Assembly: GCA_964421755.1 (NCBI GenBank)
Contig: CAYQYP010000123.1
Span: forward strand, 1-32,058
Source: CAVUUN01 sp964421755
Lineage (GTDB): Bacteria > Acidobacteriota > UBA6911 > RPQK01
Reading direction: 5' to 3'
DNA: 32,058 nt
Shown here: positions 1 to 8,255 of the stretch, piece after piece
How positions within the stretch are numbered: the first letter of the stretch is position 1
Layout: every line of letters starts with the position of its first letter
The notes under the pieces: generated by a model
Database searches by the model: none
Seen by the model: the letters and a program-made list of their open reading frames with translations, nothing else
What the model was told of the DNA's origin: nothing
Position numbers and translations under genes: made by a program

Positions 1-912
1 GTTGTTGGCGTCAACTACCCGTGGCGCAATTACGGCTCCGACTTCGGCGCGAACGCGTGGGGACACCTTGGACTGTCGCGTCCGGAGAACCGAGCTCACG
101 TGGCGCGCGACTTCGGCTTGATCGCCGGCGCGTTCGGGGCTTTCAGCACCCGGATCGTTCGCTTCTTTCTGTTCGCGGATGGTCGCGCTTCCCCTCTTTT
201 CGACGCGTCAGGAAACGTGGCGGGGCTCGATCCCCTGTTCTTCGAGGACCTCGATGCACTCTTTGCTCTGGCGGAGGATTCTGGCCTGCTCCTGCTCCCG
301 GTACTGCTGGATTTCCATTGGTGCAAACACGGCGGGACGGTCAACGAAGTCCGCCTGGCCGGGCGTTCCAACGTTATTCGCGAGGTGGCCAAAGCGAAGA
401 CCTTCCTCGAGCGCGCGGTTGCACCGTTAGTGTCGCGCTATGCAGCCCGCGACTCAGTCTACGCCTGGGAAATCATAAACGAGCCTGAGTGGGTCACGCG
501 CGGGATGACGGGGTTCTGGCGAGGAACAGGAGACAGGGTGCAGGCCTCGCAGATGGTTGATTTCGTAGGTCTGTGCGCGGACAGAATTCACACCTTGGCC
601 GATGATCCGGTGACAGTCGGGAGCGCGGGCATCGGGTATCTGAAGCACTGGGCAGACGTCGGACTCGACCTCTACCAGGCCCACTGGTACCCCGGATGGC
701 GGAATCCCTTCCCGTGGCCTCCGGTTGCCGCACTGCCGGTCGACGGCCCGGTCCTGATCGGCGAAGTGCCCACAAAGAAGACAGCGGTGGCTCCCGGACA
801 ATATCTCGAGGCAGCCAGGGAGGGCGGCTACGAAGGCGTGCTCTTCTGGAGCTACGGGGCAACCGACCGCTACTCCGATAGGGCCGCGTTGGAAAACCTG
901 AAGAAGGTCTAG
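1..912 (+). CDS. Glycoside hydrolase (GH5/clan GH-A-like), 3' part only
   Basis: An open frame runs from base 1 to a TAG at 910-912, so the start and any signal peptide lie upstream of the window; 303 residues are visible. The reading frame shows the pattern of a (beta/alpha)8 retaining glycosidase of clan GH-A (cellulase/mannanase-like). The segment WEIINEPEW holds the likely acid/base Glu in the NEP motif (codon 481-483), and VLIGEVP holds the likely nucleophile Glu (codon 763-765). Aromatic residues that usually line the sugar-binding cleft are plentiful (DFHW, YQAHWYPGW, LFWSYG). It would act on beta-linked polysaccharide outside the cytoplasm; the exact substrate cannot be read from the sequence. 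No partner gene follows on this strand: the next gene is convergent. Confidence 0.8.
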   Translation, partial: VVGVNYPWRNYGSDFGANAWGHLGLSRPENRAHVARDFGLIAGAFGAFSTRIVRFFLFADGRASPLFDASGNVAGLDPLFFEDLDALFALAEDSGLLLLPVLLDFHWCKHGGTVNEVRLAGRSNVIREVAKAKTFLERAVAPLVSRYAARDSVYAWEIINEPEWVTRGMTGFWRGTGDRVQASQMVDFVGLCADRIHTLADDPVTVGSAGIGYLKHWADVGLDLYQAHWYPGWRNPFPWPPVAALPVDGPVLIGEVPTKKTAVAPGQYLEAAREGGYEGVLFWSYGATDRYSDRAALENLKKV

Positions 913-1002
913 AGGAACGCCAGTCCTCGCCAACCGGGCCGAAAAGCGGCGGTGCTGCACCGCGAATCCGCCTGCGACTCAGAGAAGTTCGAGGGTGGTG
1001 GA

Positions 1003-1099
1003 GTTTCGGGGACACAAAACTTAATTCCTCTGCTATGCCACGGAAACGCAACCGGATTGGGAATTAAGTATTATGTCCCCGAAACTGTCCCCGAAACTG
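1003..1099. repeat. REP/MITE-like inverted repeat with 12-mer tandem tail
   Basis: The arms 1003-1028 and 1060-1085 are inverted copies matching at 24 of 26 positions, around a 31-base loop. The arm reads GTTTCGGGGACA then ..ACTTAATTCC. On the minus strand the unit CAGTTTCGGGGA follows directly after the Dabb gene's TGA and is repeated in tandem. There is no coding capacity. The shape resembles non-autonomous elements mobilised by IS200/IS605-related (RAYT) transposases, but none is seen here. It could also act as a transcription stop between the convergent genes. Confidence 0.75.
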
Positions 1100-1492
1100 T
1101 CAGTTGGTCGTCACGCAGTTCTGGCTGGTCTCGCGAATCGCGTAATACGCGGTATCCCACTCCTTTTTCTTCGGGTCGTTCGCATATCCCTGCAGAGCCG
1201 CCTGATTCTCAAACTCAATCACAAACGTCTGGGAGTAGTTGTCCGGCTGAATCTTCACCGATTTCGACCAGAAGTTCTTGACGCCCTGGGTCGCATTCAC
1301 GATTTCCTTGAGACCGTTCATAACTTTCTGCTTGTCGGCGTCGGTCGCCTCAGCCTTCCACTTGAAGACCACGTGATGAACCACGGTAGACGGGGTCTGG
1401 ACCTTCGCTTGTCCGGTCACGAAGCCACCGAAAAACGCCGCCGAAATAAACGCAACAGCCAGAAAACAGACAACGATAGTTCGCCTTGACAT
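1100..1492 (-). CDS. Exported Dabb (stress-responsive A/B barrel) domain protein
   Basis: This encodes 130 residues. Residues 1-28 form a hydrophobic N-terminus that looks like a signal peptide or anchor. Residues from about 33 match the Dabb fold: it starts with VVHHVVFKWK, continues with a helix carrying LKEIVN, and ends with VIEFENQAALQGYANDP, the usual small ferredoxin-like alpha/beta barrel. Dabb proteins dimerise and are mostly of unknown function, so no reaction is assigned. The start is secured by GAGGAG five bases before the ATG. It begins 20 bases after the symporter stop and is the last gene of the PIG-L/symporter operon. Its TGA touches a repeat element. Confidence 0.8.
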   Translation of the reverse strand: MSRRTIVVCFLAVAFISAAFFGGFVTGQAKVQTPSTVVHHVVFKWKAEATDADKQKVMNGLKEIVNATQGVKNFWSKSVKIQPDNYSQTFVIEFENQAALQGYANDPKKKEWDTAYYAIRETSQNCVTTN

Positions 1493-1511
1493 AGTGTCTC
1501 CTCAGCTAGTT

Positions 1512-3206
1512 TTAAGTGTTTTGTCGTTTCTTGAACAGGATCGAGATGATCAGGGCCAGGCCGACGACGGCCATGGGACCTAAGACGTTATACCATAGCC
1601 AGGGAATGGTGGTTAAGAAGTAGAGGGACAACAACAACGCCTGGCCGCCCAGCGCGCCGACAAAAGCGGCCGTGCTCCGCACCCATTTGAAACCGAACGC
1701 CAGGATGAAAATGCCGAGCACCGTCCCGTAGAAAAGCGAGCCGTACAGGTTCACGGCCTCGACCAGTGTCCCCAAACGCCCGGCCTGCTGCGACACGAGG
1801 ACCGCAAAAAGGCACCATCCGGCTGTGGCGACACGCGACAGCAGCAGTTCCCTGCGCTCCCCGGCAGCCCTTCCGAACAACCGCTTATAGATATCGACCA
1901 TCGTGCACGTGGCCAGGGCGTTCAGTTCCGAAGAAGTCGAAGCCATAGTCGCCCCAAAAACCACCACGATGATCAGTCCCACAAGTCCGGCCGGCAGATA
2001 TCGCGTGACAAACGTGAGAAAAACATAGTTGTTGTCGTTGGTGTTCGCCTTCGGATCATTCTCGCTGATGAGCCGGATCGCCCGGCTGCGGACCTTTTGT
2101 GCCTCGTCTTGAGCTCTGTGAAGAGCGTCGTTCTCTGCACTGACACGATCCGGTTCGCCGGCCCGTTCGGCCTCCAGCCAACGCCTGATCTGCTGCTGCT
2201 TCTCCTTTTCCGCGGATGCGTACTCGGCCTGAAGCGAACGGTATTCTGCTGCGCGCTCGCTCGAGAGCAGCTTTGTTTCCTCCAGTTGATTGAAAAACAG
2301 CGGAGGCGTGGAGAACTGATAAAACGCAAACACCATGGCCCCGACGAACAGGATGAAGAACTGCATCGGAACTTTGGCCATGCCATTGAACAGGAGACCG
2401 AGACGGCTGTGGGACACCGACCGTCCCGTCAGGTAGCGCTGCACCTGCGACTGGTCGGTCCCGAAATAGGCCAGAGCGAGGAACAGGCCGCCGATGATCC
2501 CCGTCCAGAAGTTGTAGCGGCTGCTCGGATCGAACGAGAAGTCGACGGCGTTGAGCCGGCCGAACGTGCCGGCCACGGAGACGGCGTCACCGAAGGAGAC
2601 ATCGGACGGGAGGAGCTTGATGGTCGCGATCAAGGCCGCGAGCATTCCGCCCATAATGACGATGAACTGCTGGAAGTCATTCCAGTTGACTGACTTGACA
2701 CCACCGAAAACCGTGTATGCCAGGATCATGGCCCCCATGACCCAGACGGTGATGCGCTGGTCCCATCCGAGTACCACAGATAGTATGAGTGCGGGCGCGT
2801 AAAGGGAAATGCTGGCGCTCACACCCCGCTGGATCAGAAAGACGCAACTGGCCAGTGTCCGGGTTTTCAGGTCAAACCGATGCTCCAGGAATTCGTACGC
2901 GGTGTAGACCTGCAGGCGATGGAAGATCGGAATCGCGACGGCGGCCAGGATGACCATGGCAATCGGCAGGCCGAAGTAAACCTGGACAAATCGCATGCCG
3001 TCGGCGTACGCCTGCCCGGGCGTCGAAACGAACGTGATTGCGCTCGCCTGGGTCGCCATCACGGACAGCCCAACAGCGTACCAGGGCATCGATTTGTCCG
3101 CGAGCATATAGCTCCGGATGTTCTTCGTACCCCGGCCCTTCAGGAAGCCGTAGACCAGCGTGAAGATGAGAAACGCTGCGAGAACAAGCCAGTCCAGTGT
3201 GCGCAT
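1512..3206 (-). CDS. Sodium/solute symporter (SSS family)
   Basis: This encodes 564 residues with about 13-14 hydrophobic segments, the size and pattern of the SSS/SGLT family (Na+-coupled uptake, LeuT fold, inner membrane). Family-like stretches include the N-terminal LADKSMPWYAVGLSVMATQASAITFVS region, split here as LADKSMPWYAVG and ATQASAITFVS. Residues about 305-375 form a long, charged, Glu/Arg/Lys/Gln-rich insert (QAEYASAEKEKQQQ and onward) that is predicted helical or coiled coil and lies between two membrane segments. Such an insert is absent from classical SGLT/PutP. It sits 27 bases after a small membrane-protein gene and downstream of a secreted PIG-L deacetylase, so an amino-sugar-like or deacetylated substrate is a fair guess, not a finding. 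Confidence 0.88.
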   Translation of the reverse strand: MRTLDWLVLAAFLIFTLVYGFLKGRGTKNIRSYMLADKSMPWYAVGLSVMATQASAITFVSTPGQAYADGMRFVQVYFGLPIAMVILAAVAIPIFHRLQVYTAYEFLEHRFDLKTRTLASCVFLIQRGVSASISLYAPALILSVVLGWDQRITVWVMGAMILAYTVFGGVKSVNWNDFQQFIVIMGGMLAALIATIKLLPSDVSFGDAVSVAGTFGRLNAVDFSFDPSSRYNFWTGIIGGLFLALAYFGTDQSQVQRYLTGRSVSHSRLGLLFNGMAKVPMQFFILFVGAMVFAFYQFSTPPLFFNQLEETKLLSSERAAEYRSLQAEYASAEKEKQQQIRRWLEAERAGEPDRVSAENDALHRAQDEAQKVRSRAIRLISENDPKANTNDNNYVFLTFVTRYLPAGLVGLIIVVVFGATMASTSSELNALATCTMVDIYKRLFGRAAGERRELLLSRVATAGWCLFAVLVSQQAGRLGTLVEAVNLYGSLFYGTVLGIFILAFGFKWVRSTAAFVGALGGQALLLSLYFLTTIPWLWYNVLGPMAVVGLALIISILFKKRQNT

Positions 3207-3233
3207 CGATTCCGTCCGTTGTTGCGGGGTTCG

Positions 3234-3422
3234 TCAGGATCTGAAATACACCGTGAAAGCGTAAAACAGGCAGATGAGCAGCCCCAGCAGCCCGAGTACC
3301 GCCCCGTACCACATCCTCCAGGTTCCGAACGGCGGCGGATTCTCCTGTTCTTCACTCAAAGACGCGAAAACACGCAAAGGCGCACGAGCTGGGTCAGTTG
3401 GAAGAGGATCCTGGTTTTGCAT
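3234..3422 (-). CDS. Small single-pass membrane protein beside SSS symporter
   Basis: This is a 62-residue ORF whose last 40 residues carry ENPPPFGTWRMWYG followed by one strong membrane helix (AVLGLLGLLICLFYAF). The ATG at 3420-3422 overlaps the PIG-L gene end by 29 bases and has a weak AAAAGAA upstream. A TTG at 3357-3359 would give 41 residues and start close to the conserved NPPPF part, so the true start is open. The place directly before a symporter recalls the YjcH-ActP pairing, in which a small membrane protein accompanies a solute symporter, though the sequence is not DUF485. Likely an accessory subunit of the transporter; function unproven. Confidence 0.6.
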   Translation of the reverse strand: MQNQDPLPTDPARAPLRVFASLSEEQENPPPFGTWRMWYGAVLGLLGLLICLFYAFTVYFRS

Positions 3423-5895
3423 TTCTTTTCGCCACAAGATTGAGAAACAAACGATAGGCCCCCGGGACGCCGGCCGGCAGCTGCCGGAAGAAGGCAAGGC
3501 CCGTGTAAACGAAGACGCCTTTACCGTAGCGGGCATAGAGCAGACTGCCGGCTTTTGGAGTCTCGCCGGGGTCCGCGCACAGCAGCGGCGCCTGGTACTC
3601 CGTGGCCCAACCTTCGCCGAAATAGAGGCCACGCTCCTGGACCCAGCCTGCAAAGTCGCGCTCGGTGATGCGGTTTGGATAAGTGAGGACCGGATGGTCC
3701 GGCTGTGCCAGTTGTACCGGGCTGTCCTCAACGGACACGCGATCGCGGGAGATGCGAAAAGGGTAAGGGCCCAGCCGATCGGTGGCCCGCTCCTGCGCTG
3801 TGTTGTATTGAACAACCAGGGTACCGCCGCCCTCGACGTACCGAATCAGGCGGCTCTGGGAGGTTCTGAGGGCCGGCCGCGTGTTGTAGGCGCGGATACC
3901 AACGACGACGGCATCGTATTCGTCCAGCCGGGGGGACATGATCTGCTCGTCCGAGAGTAAATCAACCCGGTACCCAACCTGGCGCAAGGCGTCGGGCACC
4001 TGATCACCCGAGCCGGCTATGTAGCCAATCGTCGTCCCGACACGGGTCATATCCTCCCGCAGCAGAAACCCTTCTGCGTCCCTCAGGACTCGCTGCGGTG
4101 CGAAGTGCGGATAGGCGATGACGCCCACAGTCGATCCGAGTTTCTTGCCTCCGATGTCGGCCTGCGCCGCGAACCGGCCGCTTCTCGCCCCATTCGCCGG
4201 AAGCACCTGGAATTCGAACGTCGCCGTGTCATCAATGGCTGCGAACTCGAAACGGTGGGTGGGAGGATCGGCCGACCAGCCGACCGGCAGCACAAGGTTC
4301 ACGCTGCCACGGGCGGCGGCAACAAGACTCCGGACCATCACGGAAATTCTCTTGCCCTCGGCTTTGGGGAAGACAACGGTCGGTTCCCTCAGTTCCACCG
4401 ATACTTCGGGAACCACGTCAAAAACCCGGTACTTTTCGCCATCGACTGGGTCTACCCAGCGATAAAGGACAGGCACCTCGTAGGGGATCTCCAGATCTCC
4501 CATGGCGACGACGAATTCCGCTCGAAACGCGGGCGGGGAGTCTGCTGTCCCGACCATTTCCTGACTCACCTGATGGCGGTGTCCGGTGCGCCGGGTTCGG
4601 AGCCAGTACGGCTGTGAGTAGGGTGCGTCAGCCGGGATAACGAGACTGGATTTGCCCGTTAACGGCTCGTTGTTCACCAATTCCTGTTGGACTGCTTCGT
4701 CTCCGCCACCCGGCTGAATTCGCACCCGCCTCAGGCCGATTGGGAACTCACTCCGATTGATCGCCGTCCAGGTTACGCTCACTTCCCCACCCTGGGGCGC
4801 CGAGGGCGCGGCCGCAATAGCTTCCAGCCACAGACCTGCGCACGCCCGGATGGCTTCTCGCATCTCCGTCCTCTTCTGCTCGACCAGAGGGTTATCCTTG
4901 TGCTTTTCGCTCAGTCGATACGCCTTCTGGAGGAGCGGGAGAACCTCTTGTGGTTGCGCCGGTTGAAAGGAAGCGCGGGCCTTGTCGAGGTATTCGGCGA
5001 TTTCCTCGGCTCCGGGAATCCGTTTCCAGCCCAGTTCGACACCGTCGAAAAGTTCCGAAGACGCCGGTTCTCCAGCCAGATGCCTGAAACCGTTAACTGA
5101 CCTTCCACGCCCTTCCGGCGCTCCCATCCCCTGGCTCTTGTGCATCGTCCGCGCAATGCCTGCGATCTCGCGGTAACTGAGCCCAAGCAGGGGGTTGTAG
5201 TCGCCCAGCTCAACCTTGAGACTCTCGGGTGAAGGCTGTTGCCCGCCGAAGGAAAATTCGTTCCAGACCAGGCGTTTTGCCTGCCACGGCTTGACCCATT
5301 TCAGCTGTTCCGGGAAACGATTCGGATCAGCAGCCGCCTTAAATGCCTCCTCGGCGAGAATTGCCGATGCCGTGTGGTTTCCATGCCCCCCCGCAGTGGG
5401 GGTGAAACGCGTGATGACGACGTCGGGCCGGAATTTGCGAATCACCCAGACGACGTCGGAAAGCGATTCTTCCCTTCCCCAGAACCGCAGCGTCTCCTCG
5501 GAAGTCTTCGAAAAACCAAAATCGACGGCGCGACCGAAGAACTGTTCGGCGCCATCGCGCTCTCGTGCCGCCAGCAACTCCTGTGTTCGAATTACGCCCA
5601 GGAAGTCACCCTGCTCAGGGCCGATGAGGTTCTGCCCGCCGTCGCCACGGGTCAATGAGAGGTAGCCCGTCCGAAGCTTCCTGCCGAGCGAGAAGTAAGC
5701 AAGCAGGCCGGTGTTTTCGTCATCCGGATGGGCCGCTATGTAAAGCACATTGCCCACGACACCGAGCTTTTGGATGGCAAGCAGTAGCGATGCTGCATTC
5801 GGGATGTCCGGCTGGAGCCCGGCCGAGCCAAAACCGGGCAAGAGCAGGACGAGCAACGCAGACAACAGAACCACCACATGCAATCGATTCGGCAT
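3394..5895 (-). CDS. Secreted PIG-L (LmbE-like) deacetylase with C-terminal GATase-like domain
   Basis: This encodes 833 residues. Residues 1-26 are a signal peptide. The PIG-L zinc deacetylase domain follows: AHPDDE at 55-60 and HGNH at 171-174 supply the metal ligands and catalytic Asp. The family removes acetyl groups from N-acetylglucosamine-type substrates. The middle part (about 350-620) is beta-rich, Ig-like. Residues about 650-800 have YDAVVVGIRAYN and GGGTLVVQYNT, resembling a class I glutamine-amidotransferase/ThuA-like fold without an obvious catalytic role. The start has GGAG 11 bases upstream. It is the first gene of a four-gene operon with a small membrane protein, an SSS symporter and a Dabb protein, suggesting periplasmic deacetylation before uptake. 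Substrate unknown. Confidence 0.85.
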   Translation of the reverse strand: MPNRLHVVVLLSALLVLLLPGFGSAGLQPDIPNAASLLLAIQKLGVVGNVLYIAAHPDDENTGLLAYFSLGRKLRTGYLSLTRGDGGQNLIGPEQGDFLGVIRTQELLAARERDGAEQFFGRAVDFGFSKTSEETLRFWGREESLSDVVWVIRKFRPDVVITRFTPTAGGHGNHTASAILAEEAFKAAADPNRFPEQLKWVKPWQAKRLVWNEFSFGGQQPSPESLKVELGDYNPLLGLSYREIAGIARTMHKSQGMGAPEGRGRSVNGFRHLAGEPASSELFDGVELGWKRIPGAEEIAEYLDKARASFQPAQPQEVLPLLQKAYRLSEKHKDNPLVEQKRTEMREAIRACAGLWLEAIAAAPSAPQGGEVSVTWTAINRSEFPIGLRRVRIQPGGGDEAVQQELVNNEPLTGKSSLVIPADAPYSQPYWLRTRRTGHRHQVSQEMVGTADSPPAFRAEFVVAMGDLEIPYEVPVLYRWVDPVDGEKYRVFDVVPEVSVELREPTVVFPKAEGKRISVMVRSLVAAARGSVNLVLPVGWSADPPTHRFEFAAIDDTATFEFQVLPANGARSGRFAAQADIGGKKLGSTVGVIAYPHFAPQRVLRDAEGFLLREDMTRVGTTIGYIAGSGDQVPDALRQVGYRVDLLSDEQIMSPRLDEYDAVVVGIRAYNTRPALRTSQSRLIRYVEGGGTLVVQYNTAQERATDRLGPYPFRISRDRVSVEDSPVQLAQPDHPVLTYPNRITERDFAGWVQERGLYFGEGWATEYQAPLLCADPGETPKAGSLLYARYGKGVFVYTGLAFFRQLPAGVPGAYRLFLNLVAKRNAKPGSSSN

Positions 5896-5962
5896 AGATC
5901 GTCACTCCGAACAACGTTCTTCCTGGAGCACGGACACCCGTCGCGCAATCACGGCCCCATTA

Positions 5963-6080
5963 ACGCCGGGCAGGATGCCCGGCGCGCGGGCAAGATGCCC
6001 GCGATCCCAGTGCGGACGAGACGCCCGCGCTCCATGAACGAGACGTCCGCGCTCCCTCACCCAGACGCCCGGCGGCCAGC
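5963..6080. repeat. Degenerate ~22-26 bp tandem repeats crossing the relA stop codon
   Basis: Read on the minus strand, four to five units of the form GGAGCGCGGGCGTCTCG plus a few bases follow one another from about 6080 down to about 5963. The relA stop codon (6057-6059) lies inside the array, so the last residues of RelA (GRRASG) are encoded by a repeat unit. The last two units form small palindromes (GCGGGC..GCCCGC type). This fills the gap between relA and the PIG-L gene; no promoter is evident in it. Confidence 0.65.
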
Positions 6081-8255
6081 TTGGAGCACATAAGATTTCT
6101 GGCTGATCTCCCCCAGTATTTCGCCCAACTGGGCGCTGTTTGCCACCTCAACCGTGATATTCAGCGTGACCACTCCCCGTTTCGAATCGGGGACGGAAGT
6201 CACCTGGACGACGTTTATTTTGGCCTCTGCAAACAGGTTCGTGACGTCACGGGAGACCCCGGCTCGATTTTGAGCGACAACCTGGACCTGGGCCTTGAAG
6301 ACGTCCGTACCCCGGGCGTTCCAGTCGACCGGAATCACCCGCTCCGGGTTCTCCCGTGCAAGGCGGTGGAAATTCCGGCAATCCGACCGGTGAATCGTAA
6401 CGCCACGTCCTCGAGTCACATAACCCGAGATTGTGTCATTTGGAACCGGCTGGCAACATCTTGCGGCAATGGTCAGTAGGTTCGCGACCCCGAGAATCCG
6501 GATACCTCCAACGGTTGCATCCTTCTGGGCGGGCTCGGTACCCGTAGTCGTGACTGTTTCAACAGCCGGCGCGGCCGCCGGCTGAGGGACGGATTCGCTC
6601 AATACCGCAGCCAATTGTGTCGGAGTCACTTCTCCCCGGCCGATCGCCTCGAGAAAGACTTCCAATTTCGGCTTGCCGAAACGTTGCGACACCTTTTCCA
6701 GGTTGGCACCAATGATGCCGAGTCTCTGCAGCTCCCGCTCGAGGATCACACGGCCGCTCGCGACGTAGCGATCGTAGTCAAGAGCGCGGAAATGCTGGCG
6801 CACTTTGGCGCGAGCGCGAGGCGTCTTCAGGTAACCGGCGTGAGGATTCAGCCACTCGCGACTGGGAGCCGGCTGCTTCCCTGTCATGATCTCAACCTTC
6901 TCGCCGGTCTTCAGCTCGTACGTCAGCGGGACGATTTTGCCGTCCACCTTGGCCCCGCGGCACCGGTGTCCTACCTGGCTGTGCACGTGATACGCGAAAT
7001 CGAGCGGAGTGGCACCCTTGGTCAGTTCGATGATCTCGCCCTTGGGTGTCAGGACATAGACCCGGTCCTTAAACATCTCGGCCTTGAACCGGGTGACGAA
7101 ATCCATCTCTCCGGAATCGGCCCCCCGGATCATCCGGCGCAGATCTCCGATTTTTTTCTGGAGTTCCGGGTTCTGCTTTCCACCTTCCTTGTAGCTCCAG
7201 TGTGCGGCCACGCCCAGTTCCGCTTCCTTGTGCATCGTGTGGGTCCGGATCTGGATCTCGAGATTCTTCCCATCCGGACCAATCACCGCCGTGTGGAGCG
7301 CCTTGTAGCCGTTTTCCTTGGGAGTGGCAATGTAGTCGTCGAACTCGCCCGAAATCGGTTCCCACAGGGAGTGAACGACGCCCAGGGTGGCATAGCAGCC
7401 GGCGACGTCCCGTGCAAGCACCCGCACGGCGGTGACATCGAAGATCTGGTCAAACTCGACCCCTTTCCGTGTCATCTTCCGCCAGATGCTGTAGATGTGC
7501 TTCGGCCGCCCGGACACCTCACCCTCGATGCCCGCATTACGGAGTTCCGTCCGCAGCCGCTCGACGACCGACACCACGTTCGCCTCGCGGACAACGCGTC
7601 GTTCATCGAGCAGCCTCGCGATGTTCTTGTAGGTGGCGGGATCAAGTTGATGGAAAGACAGGTCCTCCAGCTCCCACCGCAGCCGCCCGATACCCAATCG
7701 GTTGGCCAGGGGCGAGAATATATCCAGGCTCTCTCGGGCCAAGAGTTCGCGCTTGTCCTCAGGAAAGGTCTTCAGATTTCTCAGATTGTAGACCCGGTCA
7801 GCCAGCTTGATCAGCACCGCACGCAGGTCTTCGCTCATGGCAAGGAGCATTTTCCGAAGTGCCTCGCTCTGGTTCTTGTCTTTCTTCCCCTTATCTGCGT
7901 CAGGCTGGTACTGCTGCAGCGCGTCCATGCGGGCGAGGTTTTCCACGAGCATGGCGACTGAAGAACCGAACTGCGTCCGGACCTGGTCGAGGGTGACGGG
8001 CGTGTCTTCGACAACGTCCCGCAAGACACCGGCCGCGATCGTCTCGTGATCCAGGCGCAGTTCGTTCAGGATCGAGGCGACAGCAAGTGCGCGGGCAACG
8101 GAGGGACTGCCGGCGGCAGCTGTCTCCCGAAGCCCCGATTCGTCGGCAAGATCGACGGCGCGCTTTATGATTTCGGCTTCGGTCTCGGATTTGCCCTTCA
8201 GCAAGGCGGAAAGGGCTTTCCCGTGGCTGTCCGCCTGAACTTCGCTCCTCACCAT
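6057..8255 (-). CDS. relA: RelA-type (p)ppGpp synthetase with degenerate hydrolase domain
   Basis: This encodes 732 residues in the long RelA/SpoT layout: HD-like region (about 25-160), synthetase (about 240-360), TGS (about 398-460), conserved Cys region ARCCQPVP (598-605) and C-terminal ACT domain (about 657-728). It makes the alarmone (p)ppGpp from ATP and GDP/GTP and probably senses stalled ribosomes through its C-terminal half. Synthetase motifs are intact: GRPKHIYSIWRK, DVTAVRV, NGYKALHT, LEIQIRT. The HD motif reads RD at 79-80 and the first metal His is also replaced, so hydrolysis is unlikely. The synthetase carries EFDD (304-307), the ExDD signature of synthetase-only RelA. The frame is open further upstream to 8540, but that part is a palindromic repeat; the ATG at 8253-8255 fits family length. 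Confidence 0.93.
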   Translation of the reverse strand: MVRSEVQADSHGKALSALLKGKSETEAEIIKRAVDLADESGLRETAAAGSPSVARALAVASILNELRLDHETIAAGVLRDVVEDTPVTLDQVRTQFGSSVAMLVENLARMDALQQYQPDADKGKKDKNQSEALRKMLLAMSEDLRAVLIKLADRVYNLRNLKTFPEDKRELLARESLDIFSPLANRLGIGRLRWELEDLSFHQLDPATYKNIARLLDERRVVREANVVSVVERLRTELRNAGIEGEVSGRPKHIYSIWRKMTRKGVEFDQIFDVTAVRVLARDVAGCYATLGVVHSLWEPISGEFDDYIATPKENGYKALHTAVIGPDGKNLEIQIRTHTMHKEAELGVAAHWSYKEGGKQNPELQKKIGDLRRMIRGADSGEMDFVTRFKAEMFKDRVYVLTPKGEIIELTKGATPLDFAYHVHSQVGHRCRGAKVDGKIVPLTYELKTGEKVEIMTGKQPAPSREWLNPHAGYLKTPRARAKVRQHFRALDYDRYVASGRVILERELQRLGIIGANLEKVSQRFGKPKLEVFLEAIGRGEVTPTQLAAVLSESVPQPAAAPAVETVTTTGTEPAQKDATVGGIRILGVANLLTIAARCCQPVPNDTISGYVTRGRGVTIHRSDCRNFHRLARENPERVIPVDWNARGTDVFKAQVQVVAQNRAGVSRDVTNLFAEAKINVVQVTSVPDSKRGVVTLNITVEVANSAQLGEILGEISQKSYVLQAGRRASG

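Noticed and set aside
6615..7961. 448-codon plus-strand open frame opposite relA
   Set aside because: It is the antisense shadow of a clearly conserved RelA protein; its translation shows no domain and the codon use is that of a shadow frame.
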